A stretch of DNA of 64,000 nucleotides. Origin: Chimaeribacter coloradensis (GTDB lineage Bacteria; Pseudomonadota; Gammaproteobacteria; Enterobacterales; Enterobacteriaceae). Position numbers and translations under genes: made by a program. The notes beneath the pieces were generated by a model. The model was given only the letters and a program-made list of their open reading frames with translations, was not told the origin of the DNA and ran no database searches. The stretch's first letter is position 1. Each line of letters starts with the position of its first letter. The stretch is taken from positions 1 through 64,000 of the forward strand of contig NZ_PJZH01000011.1 in assembly GCF_002858715.1 (NCBI RefSeq), written 5' to 3'. This document shows, piece after piece, positions 26,792 to 35,616 of the stretch.

Positions 26792-26938
26792 CTTACCGTC
26801 ACAATTTACCCTGCTGCCTGCGGCCCTCAGGGCGCGCGGGCTGAACGTTGCCTGACAAGAGCGGCCCCTGCCGGAGGCCGCCGCCCCGCACCCCGGGCAG
26901 GCGTTAACACCGTCATTTTTTACAACGAGCACTGAACA

Positions 26939-27676
26939 ATGTGGAAATGGTTACATCAACTCGGTAAGCCGGACCGGCTTTACCACCTGTGCGGCCGGTT
27001 TATCCCCTGGCTGGGGCTGGCGGGCGCGCTTACGCTGGCGCTGGGCTGGGTCTGGGGCTTCGGCTTCGCCCCGGCAGACTACCAGCAGGGCAACAGCTAC
27101 CGGATTATGTATATCCACGTCCCGGCGGCCATGTGGTCGATGGGCATCTACAGTGCGATGGCGGTGGCCGCGTTTACGGCACTGGTCTGGCAGATGAAGA
27201 TGGCAAACCTGGTGGTGGCCGCCATGGCCCCGGTGGGTGCGGTCTTTACCTTTATTGCGCTGGTCACCGGGGCCGCCTGGGGCAAGCCGATGTGGGGCAC
27301 CTGGTGGATCTGGGACGCGCGCCTCACCTCTGAGCTGGTGCTGCTGTTCCTCTACCTCGGTGTGATTGCGCTCTACAACGCCTTTGAGGACCGCCGGCTG
27401 GCGGGCCGCGCCGCCGGTATCCTGGTGCTGGTGGGCATCGTCAATATCCCGATCATCCACTACTCGGTACAGTGGTGGAACACCCTGCACCAGGGCTCGA
27501 CCAATATGCAGCAATCCATCGACCCGAGCATGCGCTACCCGCTGCGCTGGGCGATTGTGGGTTACCTCTTCTTCTTTATGACCCTGACGCTGATGCGTCT
27601 GCGCAACCTGATCCTGATGCAGGAGAGCCACCGCCCGTGGGTGCTCACCCTGTTCAGCCGGAGACCCCGCCCATGA
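26939..27676 (+). CDS. ccmC: Heme-handling protein CcmC
   Basis: Loads heme onto CcmE in the periplasm. 245 residues, equal to E. coli. The tryptophan-rich WWD segment TGAAWGKPMWGTWWIWDARL (about 114-133) is intact, and the flanking conserved His residues are in MYIHVPAAMWSM and NIPIIHYSVQWWNTLHQG. Six helices are predicted. The Shine-Dalgarno is weak. It overlaps ccmD by four bases (ATGA). Confidence 0.96.
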   Translation: MWKWLHQLGKPDRLYHLCGRFIPWLGLAGALTLALGWVWGFGFAPADYQQGNSYRIMYIHVPAAMWSMGIYSAMAVAAFTALVWQMKMANLVVAAMAPVGAVFTFIALVTGAAWGKPMWGTWWIWDARLTSELVLLFLYLGVIALYNAFEDRRLAGRAAGILVLVGIVNIPIIHYSVQWWNTLHQGSTNMQQSIDPSMRYPLRWAIVGYLFFFMTLTLMRLRNLILMQESHRPWVLTLFSRRPRP

Positions 27677-27912
27677 CCGCTGCTTTCCCCTCCTGGGCCG
27701 CTTTTTTTGCCATGGGCGGCTACGCCTTCTATGTCTGGCTGTCGGTGGCGGTGACGCTGCTGTCACTGGCCGGGCTGCTGCTGCACACCGTGCTGCAACG
27801 CCGCCGGCTGATCGCTGCCGTCCACCGCCGCGAGGCGCGTGAGGCGCGCATCCGTGCGTCCAAAACCGTTACGCCTGCCGCCGCCGCGTCAGCGCAGGAG
27901 AGTTCACTGTGA
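27673..27912 (+). CDS. ccmD: CcmD, small heme-export adaptor
   Basis: A 79-residue membrane protein with one N-terminal helix ([21 protein letters not shown]) and a basic, alanine-rich cytoplasmic tail. CcmD stabilises the CcmC-heme-CcmE complex and couples it to CcmAB. It is about ten residues longer than in E. coli. It overlaps ccmC by four bases and ccmE by four, so translational coupling runs through the whole block. Confidence 0.92.
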   Translation: MTAAFPSWAAFFAMGGYAFYVWLSVAVTLLSLAGLLLHTVLQRRRLIAAVHRREAREARIRASKTVTPAAAASAQESSL

Positions 27913-28397
27913 ATCCACGTCGTAAAAGCCGCCTTTACGTGGCGGTGGCCGTGCTGGCCGGGCTGGGCCTGACCGCCGCGCTGGTGCTCTATGCCCTGCG
28001 TTCCAACATCGATCTGTTCTACACCCCGAGTGAAATTTTGCAGGGCAAAGGCGAAAACCATGAGAAGCCGGACGTGGGTGATCACCTGCGCATCGGCGGC
28101 ATGGTGATGCCCGGCTCGGTAAAGCGGGATGAGAAAAGCCTTGAGGTGCACTTTAAGGTCTATGACGCGCGCGGCGCGATTGCGGTGACCTACACCGGCA
28201 TCCTGCCCGATCTGTTCCGCGAAGGGCAGGGCGTTGTGGCGCAGGGCGTACTGGGGCCGGGCAACGTGGTGGACGCGAAGCAGGTACTGGCCAAGCATGA
28301 TGAAAAATATGTGCCGCCGGAGGTGGCTGACGCAATGAAAGAGAACCATAACGGCCCGGCGGCGAAGTATGCCGCCAATGAGGGCGGGAAATCATGA
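27909..28397 (+). CDS. ccmE: Periplasmic heme chaperone CcmE
   Basis: Carries heme covalently bound through a histidine and delivers it to CcmF. 162 residues: a short cytoplasmic end, one anchor helix (about 8-29) and a beta-barrel periplasmic domain. The heme-binding His130 and Tyr134 lie in [14 protein letters not shown], numbered as in E. coli. The start is GTG, overlapping the ccmD stop codon (GTGA). Confidence 0.96.
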   Translation: MNPRRKSRLYVAVAVLAGLGLTAALVLYALRSNIDLFYTPSEILQGKGENHEKPDVGDHLRIGGMVMPGSVKRDEKSLEVHFKVYDARGAIAVTYTGILPDLFREGQGVVAQGVLGPGNVVDAKQVLAKHDEKYVPPEVADAMKENHNGPAAKYAANEGGKS

Positions 28398-30361
28398 TCC
28401 CGGAAATCGGCAGTTTTCTGCTCTGCCTCGGGCTGGCGGTAGCCCTGCTGCTGAGCATCTACCCGCAGTGGGGCGCGGCGCGCCAGGACAGCCGGATGAT
28501 GGCAGTGGCGCGGCCGCTGGCCTACGGCATGTTCGCCTGCATCGCCGGGGCGTTCGCCGTGCTGGTGCACGCCTTTGTGGTCAACGATTTTACCGTGGCC
28601 TATGTGGCCACCAACTCCAACAGCCAGTTGCCGGTCTACTACCGGGTGGCGGCGACCTGGGGCGCGCATGAAGGCTCTCTGCTGCTGTGGGTGCTGCTGC
28701 TGAGCTGCTGGACGCTGGCGGTGGCGCTGCTGAGCCGCCGGATGCCGCAGGACGCGGTGGCGCGGGTGCTGTCGGTGCTGGGGATGATCACCGGCGGTTT
28801 CCTGCTGTTCATCATACTGACGTCCAACCCCTTTACCCGCACCCTGCCGGACTTCCCGATTGACGGCAGTGACCTCAACCCGCTGTTGCAGGACATCGGT
28901 TTGATCTTCCACCCGCCGCTGCTCTATATGGGCTATGTCGGCTTCTCGGTGGCGTTCGCCTTTGCTATCGCCTCGCTGATGGCCGGGCGGCTCGACACCG
29001 CCTGGGCGCGCTGGTCCCGCCCCTGGACCACCGCGGCCTGGGTATTCCTCACCGTCGGCATCGTGCTCGGCTCCGCCTGGGCCTATTACGAGCTGGGCTG
29101 GGGCGGCTGGTGGTTCTGGGACCCGGTGGAAAACGCCTCCTTTATGCCGTGGCTGGCGGGCACTGCGCTTATCCACTCGCTGGCGGTGACCGAGAAACGC
29201 GGCACCTTCAAAGCCTGGACGGTGCTGCTGGCGATCACCGCCTTTTCGCTCTGCCTGCTCGGCACTTTCCTGGTGCGCTCCGGCGTGCTGGTGTCGGTGC
29301 ACTCCTTTGCCTCCGACCCGCAGCGCGGCATGTTCATCCTGGCTTATCTGGTGATCGTCATCGGCAGCTCGCTGCTGCTCTATGCGGTGCGCGGCGCGCA
29401 GGTGCGCAGCCCAAGCCGCCATGAACTCTTCTCGCGCGAGACCTTCCTGCTCGGCAATAACGTGCTGCTGATCGCAGCGATGCTGGTGGTGCTGCTCGGC
29501 ACCCTGCTGCCGCTGGTGCATAAACAGCTCGGCCTCGGCAGCATCTCGATTGGTGAGCCGTTCTTCAACACCATGTTCACCTTCCTGATGGCCCCGCTGG
29601 CGCTGCTGCTGGGCATCGGGCCGCTGGTGCGCTGGCGGCGGGACGACGCCGGGAAGTTCTGGAAACGGCTGGCCGCCTCACTGGCCGTCACGCTGCTGCT
29701 CTCCCTGCTGCTGCCGTGGCTGATGCAGGACCGCATCGCCGGGATGACGGTGCTGGGGCTGATAATGGCGCTCTGGGTCACAATCCTTACCCTGCTGGAG
29801 CTGCATGAGCGCGCCACTCACCGCCACAGTTTCTGGCGCGGGCTGACCACCCTGACGCGCAGCCACTGGGGCATGGTGCTCGGCCACCTCGGCGTGGCGG
29901 TGACGGTGATCGGCATCGCCTTCAGCCAGAACTACAGCATTGAGCGTGACGTGCGGATGAAAGCGGGCGACAGCGTGGAGATCCACGGCTACCGCTTTGT
30001 GTTCCGCGAGGTGCACAGCATCACCGGGCCGAACTACAGCGGCGGCGCGGGCATCATTGATGTGACGGAAAACGGCAAACCGGTGACCGAGCTGCGCGCC
30101 GAGAAGCGCTACTACAGCGTGGCGCGCAGCATGATGACCGAAGCGGCGATCGACGGCGGGCTGGTGCGTGACCTTTACGCCGCGCTGGGCGAGGAGCTGG
30201 AGGACGGCAGCTGGGCGGTGCGGCTCTACTACAAACCCTTTGTGCGCTGGATCTGGCTCGGCGGCCTGCTGATGGCGGCCGGTGGGGTGCTCTGCATCCT
30301 CGACCCGCGCTACCGCATGAGCAAAAAGCAGGCGCGCAAACCTGCTGAGGAGAACGCATGA
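28394..30361 (+). CDS. ccmF: Heme lyase subunit CcmF
   Basis: Large integral membrane subunit of cytochrome c heme lyase, ligating heme from CcmE to apocytochrome CXXCH motifs. 655 residues (E. coli 647), with about 15 helices. The WWD signature [20 protein letters not shown] lies near residues 237-256, and the conserved heme-ligand His-containing segments include [18 protein letters not shown]-like and [16 protein letters not shown]-like blocks. It starts four bases inside ccmE (ATGA) and overlaps ccmG by four bases. Confidence 0.96.
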   Translation: MIPEIGSFLLCLGLAVALLLSIYPQWGAARQDSRMMAVARPLAYGMFACIAGAFAVLVHAFVVNDFTVAYVATNSNSQLPVYYRVAATWGAHEGSLLLWVLLLSCWTLAVALLSRRMPQDAVARVLSVLGMITGGFLLFIILTSNPFTRTLPDFPIDGSDLNPLLQDIGLIFHPPLLYMGYVGFSVAFAFAIASLMAGRLDTAWARWSRPWTTAAWVFLTVGIVLGSAWAYYELGWGGWWFWDPVENASFMPWLAGTALIHSLAVTEKRGTFKAWTVLLAITAFSLCLLGTFLVRSGVLVSVHSFASDPQRGMFILAYLVIVIGSSLLLYAVRGAQVRSPSRHELFSRETFLLGNNVLLIAAMLVVLLGTLLPLVHKQLGLGSISIGEPFFNTMFTFLMAPLALLLGIGPLVRWRRDDAGKFWKRLAASLAVTLLLSLLLPWLMQDRIAGMTVLGLIMALWVTILTLLELHERATHRHSFWRGLTTLTRSHWGMVLGHLGVAVTVIGIAFSQNYSIERDVRMKAGDSVEIHGYRFVFREVHSITGPNYSGGAGIIDVTENGKPVTELRAEKRYYSVARSMMTEAAIDGGLVRDLYAALGEELEDGSWAVRLYYKPFVRWIWLGGLLMAAGGVLCILDPRYRMSKKQARKPAEENA

Positions 30362-30909
30362 ACCGTAAGCTGCTGTTTATCCCGCTGGTGCTGTTCCTGC
30401 TGCTGGCGGCGGCCTTTGTGGTGCAGTTGCAACGCAACGCCCACGGCGACGACCCGACCCGGCTGGAGTCGGCGCTGATTGGCAAACCGGTGCCGGTGTT
30501 CCAGCTCGAATCGCTGGCGGAGCCGGGCAAAACCTACAGCCAGTCAGTGCTGCATGACGGCAAACCGCTGCTGCTGAATGTCTGGGCCACCTGGTGCCCG
30601 ACCTGCCGCGCCGAACACCAGTACCTCAACAGCCTGGCGGCGCAGGGCGTGCGGGTGGTGGGGCTGAACTACAAAGATGACCGCGCCAAAGCGGTCAACT
30701 GGCTCAACACCCTCGGTAACCCCTATGCCCTGAGCCTGTATGACGGCGACGGTATGCTGGGGCTGGATCTCGGCGTCTACGGCGCACCGGAAACCTTCCT
30801 GATCGACGGGCAGGGGATCATCCGCTACCGCCATGCCGGTGACCTGAACGCTGACGTCTGGCAGCGCGAGGTCGCGCCGCTCTACCGCAAATATGGCGGG
30901 GGTGCGTGA
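30358..30909 (+). CDS. ccmG: Thiol:disulfide oxidoreductase CcmG (DsbE)
   Basis: Membrane-anchored thioredoxin-like protein that reduces apocytochrome c cysteines in the periplasm, drawing electrons from DsbD. 183 residues: one N-terminal anchor (about 5-21) and a thioredoxin fold with active site NVWATWCPTCRAEH and the cis-proline loop GVYGAPETFLID. It overlaps its neighbours by four and one bases. Confidence 0.96.
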   Translation: MNRKLLFIPLVLFLLLAAAFVVQLQRNAHGDDPTRLESALIGKPVPVFQLESLAEPGKTYSQSVLHDGKPLLLNVWATWCPTCRAEHQYLNSLAAQGVRVVGLNYKDDRAKAVNWLNTLGNPYALSLYDGDGMLGLDLGVYGAPETFLIDGQGIIRYRHAGDLNADVWQREVAPLYRKYGGGA

Positions 30910-31370
30910 TGAGAAAACTGATTTGCCTGCTGGCCGGGCTGCTGCTGAGCACCAGCCTCTGGGCGGCGATCGACACCTATTCGTTTAAAAGCACGGAGCA
31001 GGAGCAGCAGTACCGCGAGCTGACAGAGCAGCTGCGCTGCCCGAAATGCCAGAACAACAGCATTGCGGACTCCAACTCGATGATCGCCGCGGACATGCGC
31101 GCCAAGGTCTACCAGCTGATGTCCCAGGGGCAGACGCGCCAGCAGATCATCGACTATATGGTGGCGCGCTACGGCCACTTCGTGACCTACGAGCCGCCGG
31201 TCACCGCCTCTACCCTGATCTTATGGGTCGGCCCGGCGCTGTTTGTGCTGGTGGGCGGGCTGGTGGTGGTGCTGCGCGCGCGCCGCCAGGCGCGGACGGC
31301 GGCGCTCTCCCCGCAGGCGCAGGCGCGCCTGGCGCAACTGCTGAATGATTCTGACAGGACACACGATTAA
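30909..31370 (+). CDS. ccmH: Cytochrome c maturation thiol protein CcmH
   Basis: A 153-residue periplasmic-facing protein with a signal peptide (MRKLICLLAGLLLSTSLWA), the redox motif LRCPKCQNNSIADSN (CxxC) and a C-terminal anchor helix (about 100-120). It interacts with CcmF and apocytochrome. In E. coli this domain is the N-terminal half of a larger CcmH; here it is a separate gene. ATG 30909 overlaps the ccmG stop by one base; GTG 30906 is a possible alternative. Confidence 0.95.
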   Translation: MRKLICLLAGLLLSTSLWAAIDTYSFKSTEQEQQYRELTEQLRCPKCQNNSIADSNSMIAADMRAKVYQLMSQGQTRQQIIDYMVARYGHFVTYEPPVTASTLILWVGPALFVLVGGLVVVLRARRQARTAALSPQAQARLAQLLNDSDRTHD

Positions 31371-32581
31371 TGGCTTTTTGGCTGATTGCATCTTTATTAC
31401 TGGTGGTGGCCGCGGCGCTGCTGGTGGTGCCCACTTTCCGCCGGGCGGACCGCGTGCCGGGTACCACCCGGGACAGCCTGAACAAGGCGTTTTACCATGA
31501 GCGGCTGGCGGAGCTGGCCCAGGACGAACAGCAGGGCATCATTGCCGAGCGGCCGGTGCTGGTGCAGGAGTTGCAGGAGAACCTGCTGAGCGACATCCCC
31601 GGCCGGGCAGACGCGCCGGTGCGGCCGGTGGGCCGCTGGGTGCTGATCCCCGGCGTGCTGGTGCTGGTGCTGGTCACGGTGGGGTTCTACCTGAAAACCG
31701 GCGGGCTGGTGCAGGTGGCGGCGTGGCAGCAGGCAGTGCGTGACCTGCCTGCCTTGCGCGCCCGTGTGGCGGATGACCGCGCCGCGCCGCTGACGATGGA
31801 GGAGGTGGCACGCCTGGGGCTGGGGCTGCGCACCGCCTTGCGGGATGACCCGCAGAATGTGGAAAACTGGCTGATGTTGGGCCGGGTCGGCATGGCGCTC
31901 AATAACGCCGCCACTGCCACCCAGGCGTTTGGCCGCGCCTATGCGCTGCAACCGGAGAACCGCGAGGTACAGCTCGCCTATGCCGATGTGCTGACCCGCT
32001 CCGCTGACCCGGCCGACCAGCGCCAGGCGGAGACCCTGCTGAAAACGCTGGGCAGCGCCGACCCGGCCGACCTGCGGGTGCTGAACCTGCTGGCGTTCAA
32101 CGCTTTCCAGCAGGGTAACTACCCGAAAGCGATTGAGGGCTGGGGCCTGATGCTGAAGGTGCTGCCCGCCAATGATCCGCGGGCGGAGATGCTGCGGCGC
32201 AGCATTCAGCAAGCGCGCAGCAAAGCGGGTATGGATAATACGCAGCTCGGGGTGGCGGTGACGCTCTCGCCGGAGGCGGCGCGCGGGCTGCCCGCACAGG
32301 GCATGGTGCTGATCTCCGTCACCGACGGCAGCAGCCCGGTGCCGGTGGCGGTGAAACGGCTGCCGCTCAGCCGCTTCCCGCTGGCGCTAACTATTGACGA
32401 TACTAATGCAATGATGCCTGAAAGGTTGCTTTCTTCAATACATCAGGTCAAAGTCAAGGTACGCATTTCGCCGGACGGATCGGCTACCCCCCGCAGCGGG
32501 GAGTGGGCCGGTGAGAGCAGCCTCCAGCCATTTTCCGGGCAGAAACACATTAACGTCGAGATTAATCAGCAGGTGCCGTGA
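31370..32581 (+). CDS. ccmI: Apocytochrome chaperone CcmI (TPR protein)
   Basis: A 403-residue protein with two N-terminal membrane helices (about 1-20 and 92-112), a cytoplasmic loop with basic residues, and a periplasmic tetratricopeptide domain (about 150-290, with NVENWLMLGRVGMALNNAATATQAFGRAYALQP). A beta-rich C-terminal domain follows. CcmI binds the C-terminus of apocytochrome c. In E. coli it is represented by the C-terminal part of CcmH. It overlaps ccmH by one base and ends the operon 30 bp before mlaA, so readthrough into mlaA is possible. Confidence 0.93.
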   Translation: MAFWLIASLLLVVAAALLVVPTFRRADRVPGTTRDSLNKAFYHERLAELAQDEQQGIIAERPVLVQELQENLLSDIPGRADAPVRPVGRWVLIPGVLVLVLVTVGFYLKTGGLVQVAAWQQAVRDLPALRARVADDRAAPLTMEEVARLGLGLRTALRDDPQNVENWLMLGRVGMALNNAATATQAFGRAYALQPENREVQLAYADVLTRSADPADQRQAETLLKTLGSADPADLRVLNLLAFNAFQQGNYPKAIEGWGLMLKVLPANDPRAEMLRRSIQQARSKAGMDNTQLGVAVTLSPEAARGLPAQGMVLISVTDGSSPVPVAVKRLPLSRFPLALTIDDTNAMMPERLLSSIHQVKVKVRISPDGSATPRSGEWAGESSLQPFSGQKHINVEINQQVP

Positions 32582-32611
32582 CGCGCCTGCCGTAAAAATA
32601 GGGAGAGAAGA

Positions 32612-33370
32612 ATGAACTACCGCCTGATGGGACTGGCTTTTGCCGGCGTACTGCTGGTGGGGTGCGCCAGTTCACCGGATAAGCAGCAGCAAGGGCGGTC
32701 TGATCCGCTTGAGGGCTTCAACCGGGCGATGTTCAGTTTTAACTACGATGTGCTGGACCCGTACATCGTGCGGCCTGCGGCGGTCGCCTGGCGCGACTAC
32801 GTGCCGATGCCGGCCCGTAACGGCCTGAGTAACTTCACCGGCAACCTGGAAGAGCCGGCCACCATGGTTAACTACTTCCTGGAAGGCAAACCTTACGATG
32901 CGATGAAGCACTTTACCCGCTTCTTCCTCAATACCCTGCTGGGGATGGGCGGCCTGATTGATGTGGCCGGCATGGCAAACCCGCAACTGGCGCGCGAAGA
33001 GCCGCACCGGTTCGGCAGCACGCTGGGCTACTACGGCGTGGGCTACGGCCCGTATGTGGAGTTGCCGGGTTACGGCAGCTTTACCATCCGTGAGGATGGC
33101 GGCGAATGGGTAGACAAACTCTACCCGCCGCTGAGCTACCTGACCTTCTGGATGTCCGCCGGGAAATGGCTGGTGGAGGGGATCGAGACCCGCGCCCAGC
33201 TGCTCGACTCCGACGGCCTGCTGCGTAACGCCTCTGACCCGTACGTCATGGTACGTGAGGCCTACTTCCAGCGGCATGACTTCCTGGCGAGCGGCGGCAA
33301 ACTCACCCCGGTCACCAACCCGAATGCCTCCGCGATTGAGGGCGATCTGGACGACATCGACGCGCAGTAA
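32612..33370 (+). CDS. mlaA: Outer-membrane lipoprotein MlaA (VacJ)
   Basis: Outer-membrane part of the Mla system that removes mislocalised phospholipids from the outer leaflet. 252 residues (E. coli 251). The lipobox LLVGC ends at Cys18, and a conserved DPLEGFNRAMFSFNYDVLDPYIVRP block follows. The hydrophobic hinge and donut region includes FFLNTLLGMGGLIDVAG and GSTLGYYGVGYGPYVELPGYG. Shine-Dalgarno GGGAGAG is nine bases upstream. It follows ccmI closely and converges with fadL at a shared terminator. Confidence 0.97.
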   Translation: MNYRLMGLAFAGVLLVGCASSPDKQQQGRSDPLEGFNRAMFSFNYDVLDPYIVRPAAVAWRDYVPMPARNGLSNFTGNLEEPATMVNYFLEGKPYDAMKHFTRFFLNTLLGMGGLIDVAGMANPQLAREEPHRFGSTLGYYGVGYGPYVELPGYGSFTIREDGGEWVDKLYPPLSYLTFWMSAGKWLVEGIETRAQLLDSDGLLRNASDPYVMVREAYFQRHDFLASGGKLTPVTNPNASAIEGDLDDIDAQ

Positions 33371-33396
33371 GCGGGTAAGCAGCCCGGTTTCTGACG

Positions 33397-33426
33397 AAAA
33401 AAAAGCGCCCTGCGGGGCGCTTTTTT
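33397..33426. terminator. Bidirectional terminator between mlaA and fadL
   Basis: The stem AAGCGCCC/GGGGCGCTT (TGC loop) is flanked by A and T runs on both sides. It serves both convergent genes. Confidence 0.93.
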
Positions 33427-33441
33427 ATTGGGCAGATGGCA

Positions 33442-34719
33442 TCAGAACAGGTAGTTGAAGTTAACCCCGTAGAGCCACGCTTTGCCTTCGGAATCAAACT
33501 CGTAGTTCGGCAGGCTGGCAGAAACAGACTCGCTGATATGCACCTTCTGGCCATGCATATAGGAGACGCCCACGTCCAGCGACGCATCCTCATTGAAGGC
33601 GTAGGTGGTACCGGCGCTGAGCCAGAAACGATCCTGATCCGGGATGGAGATGGTGCGGTTCTGGGCCGGGACCGGGCTGTCATCAAAGGCGATACCGGTG
33701 CGGAAGGTCCAGTTATCGTCGTAGTAATAGGTGGTACCGAGCGCCAGGCGGTAGGCGTCTTTAAAGCCTTCATGCTTTTCAAACAGCGTCTGGCCGCGGG
33801 TGCCGGTAGCTTTCAGCTCCTGGAACTGGCTCCAGCTGGTGTAGGTCAGGCTGTAGTGGATCGCCCATTTCGGCGCAACCCGGTTGTAACCGGAGACTTC
33901 CCACATTTCCGGCAGGTTGAGCGTCAGTGCACCGGGGATGGTGCTGCCGCCGGTGCCGCCGAGCTGCGCCGGCAGTTCATTGCGGTAGTCGCCGTCGAAG
34001 TCGATGTCGACTTTCGAGCGGTAGGTCAGGCTGTAGCGGTTATTGTCATCCACTTCATACAGCACCCCGGCGTTCCAGCCGTAACCCCATTCGTCACCTT
34101 TCAGGTGGGCGATCTGGGTGTCGGCGGCGATCAGGCCGCGGCTTGACAGCACGCCCGCCTCACCGGCGTTACGCTCAATCTTGGCGCGCGCGTAGACGGC
34201 ATCAAACCCGACACCGACGCTGAAGTGCTGGTTCAGGCGGTAGGCGGTGCTGAGGTTGAAGTTCGCGGTTTTCAGGTCAGTTTTGCCGCCCATCGGGCCG
34301 GCGGTGTAGCCGCTGTTGAACTCGGTCGCCAGGCCGTAGTTGGAGGTCACAGACGCGCCTACCGACCACTGGTCATCCAGCGGCAGGATAAAGTGGATAT
34401 TCGGCACCCACTCCGACGGCGCAATGTTGCTGGCGCTGGTGCTGGCCCCGGTCAGCGGGGAGCGGCCGGTGATGTCGACATCCGGGTCGATATAGATTGC
34501 GCCCACGGAGAACGCCGGGCGGTCAAACATGGTCATGGTGGCCGGGTTGCGGCTGCCGGAGGCGGCGCTGTCCGCAATCGCCCCTTCACCGGAAAATGAG
34601 CGCCCCAGCCCGGCGGCAGAATATTCATTCAATAAAAACCCCGCGGCAGAGGCCTGCGCGGAGATCAGAGCCATTGCTGCTGCCAGTGCAGTTCTTTTGA
34701 ACAGGTTTTTCTGGTTCAT
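33442..34719 (-). CDS. fadL: Long-chain fatty acid outer-membrane transporter FadL
   Basis: A 14-strand outer-membrane beta-barrel that admits long-chain fatty acids. 425 residues with a signal peptide ([20 protein letters not shown], cleavage after ASA). The mature N-terminus [40 protein letters not shown] is the hatch with the conserved NPA motif. It ends in Phe ([10 protein letters not shown]), as outer-membrane barrels do. It is slightly shorter than E. coli FadL. ATG 34719 has GAGG at a good distance. Its promoter carries two FadR-type sites. Confidence 0.95.
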   Translation of the reverse strand: MNQKNLFKRTALAAAMALISAQASAAGFLLNEYSAAGLGRSFSGEGAIADSAASGSRNPATMTMFDRPAFSVGAIYIDPDVDITGRSPLTGASTSASNIAPSEWVPNIHFILPLDDQWSVGASVTSNYGLATEFNSGYTAGPMGGKTDLKTANFNLSTAYRLNQHFSVGVGFDAVYARAKIERNAGEAGVLSSRGLIAADTQIAHLKGDEWGYGWNAGVLYEVDDNNRYSLTYRSKVDIDFDGDYRNELPAQLGGTGGSTIPGALTLNLPEMWEVSGYNRVAPKWAIHYSLTYTSWSQFQELKATGTRGQTLFEKHEGFKDAYRLALGTTYYYDDNWTFRTGIAFDDSPVPAQNRTISIPDQDRFWLSAGTTYAFNEDASLDVGVSYMHGQKVHISESVSASLPNYEFDSEGKAWLYGVNFNYLF

Positions 34720-34805
34720 GACCAAAACCTCATGTTATCTGTTTATTTTTAGCAATGTTACATAGCGTAACAAGGAGCGCGGATTGTAGGGTCCGAGGGG
34801 CTGCT

Positions 34806-34858
34806 GACAAATCAGACCAGTGAGCGAATTATAGGTCTGACCTCTGTTTAGGTTGCAA
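34806..34858 (-). promoter_or_regulatory. fadL promoter with two FadR-type operators
   Basis: On the minus strand a perfect -10 TATAAT (34828-34833) and TTGCAA (34853-34858, 19-bp spacing) are present. One FadR-type site, AGAGGTCAGACCTATAA (34829-34845), overlaps the -10. The second, CACTGGTCTGATTTGTC (34806-34822), lies downstream. Order and sequence resemble the two FadR operators of E. coli fadL. Repression without acyl-CoA is inferred. Confidence 0.8.
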
Positions 34859-35087
34859 TATTGTTTTCCAAATATTGCGGTTTTGATAACAAAAATTAGA
34901 CGTTATTAACAAAATCGCGGGGCCGCACTCAGGCTGCGTGCCTTTCCTGCCGGTTTTTTGCCCGTTAGCGGTCATAACCCGCTGAAAAAGCCCTACAAAC
35001 AGTAAGTGCTAGTGCATCCCCGGCCGCAGGCGTAAAATCTTACCTATCTTGTCATTCCCTTATTAATCCCTTACCAAGGAGCACACC
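34859..35087. other. Remainder of the fadL/yfcZ intergenic region
   Basis: About 230 bp, AT-rich near fadL, with no gene. A possible yfcZ -10 TAAAAT lies near 35033 (plus strand) with a poor -35. AAGGAG precedes the yfcZ ATG. Confidence 0.4.
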
Positions 35088-35384
35088 ATGTCCGATGCCA
35101 TCAAAGCATGTCACGCCCAGGAAACCGCCGCCTGCTGCTGTGTCGATGTCGGCACCATTATGGATAACAGCGACTGCACCGCCGCGTACAGCCAGACTTT
35201 CGCTGACCGCGCCGCGGCAGAAGCGATGCTGGCGACCCTGACGGAAAAAGCGCGTCAGGTGGAATCTGACCCCTGTGAGATTGAAAGCCGCATCACACCG
35301 GAAGGCGAGGGCGTGCGGCTGGACGCCGGTTTTACGTTCGCCTGCCAGGCGGAAACCCTGATCTTCCAGCTCGGCCTGCGCTGA
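35088..35384 (+). CDS. yfcZ: YfcZ/YiiS family protein (DUF406)
   Basis: A 98-residue cytoplasmic protein closely matching E. coli YfcZ (94 residues), which also lies between fadL and fadI. Conserved features are the Cys cluster ACCCVDVGTIMDNSDC near residue 16 and the C-terminal FACQAETLIFQLGLR. AAGGAG precedes ATG 35088. The function is unknown; the cysteines and small size suggest metal or redox binding, which is inference. A terminator follows before fadI. Confidence 0.93.
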   Translation: MSDAIKACHAQETAACCCVDVGTIMDNSDCTAAYSQTFADRAAAEAMLATLTEKARQVESDPCEIESRITPEGEGVRLDAGFTFACQAETLIFQLGLR

Positions 35385-35411
35385 TTTGCCTTGGGTTTTA
35401 CGGTGTTTCAC

Positions 35412-35438
35412 TCCCTCGCCCCGGCGGGGGATTTTTTT
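35412..35438 (+). terminator. Intrinsic terminator of yfcZ
   Basis: CCCTCGCC and GGCGGGGG pair as a stem, followed by A and seven T. It lies about 30 bp after the stop codon. Confidence 0.8.
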
Positions 35439-35561
35439 GCCCGTTATTACGCCTCCGCCTTGCCCGGCACCGCTTTTTTCTCTGCCGAAAAGGTGGGCAG
35501 GCTCCCACTTTCACGCTGTTGCGGTTTGCGGCATGTAAACATTTGGTTAAAAATAACCCCA

Positions 35562-35578
35562 CGCAGGTCTGACCTGTT
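35562..35578. promoter_or_regulatory. FadR-type operator of fadIJ
   Basis: CGCAGGTCTGACCTGTT has the core GGTCTGACC dyad and matches the FadR consensus at 12 of 17 positions. It is 39 bp before the fadI start. E. coli fadIJ is repressed by FadR. Confidence 0.7.
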
Positions 35579-35616
35579 AACAGCAGACCTTTATCACCTC
35601 GGTTTCAGGAGCAGCT

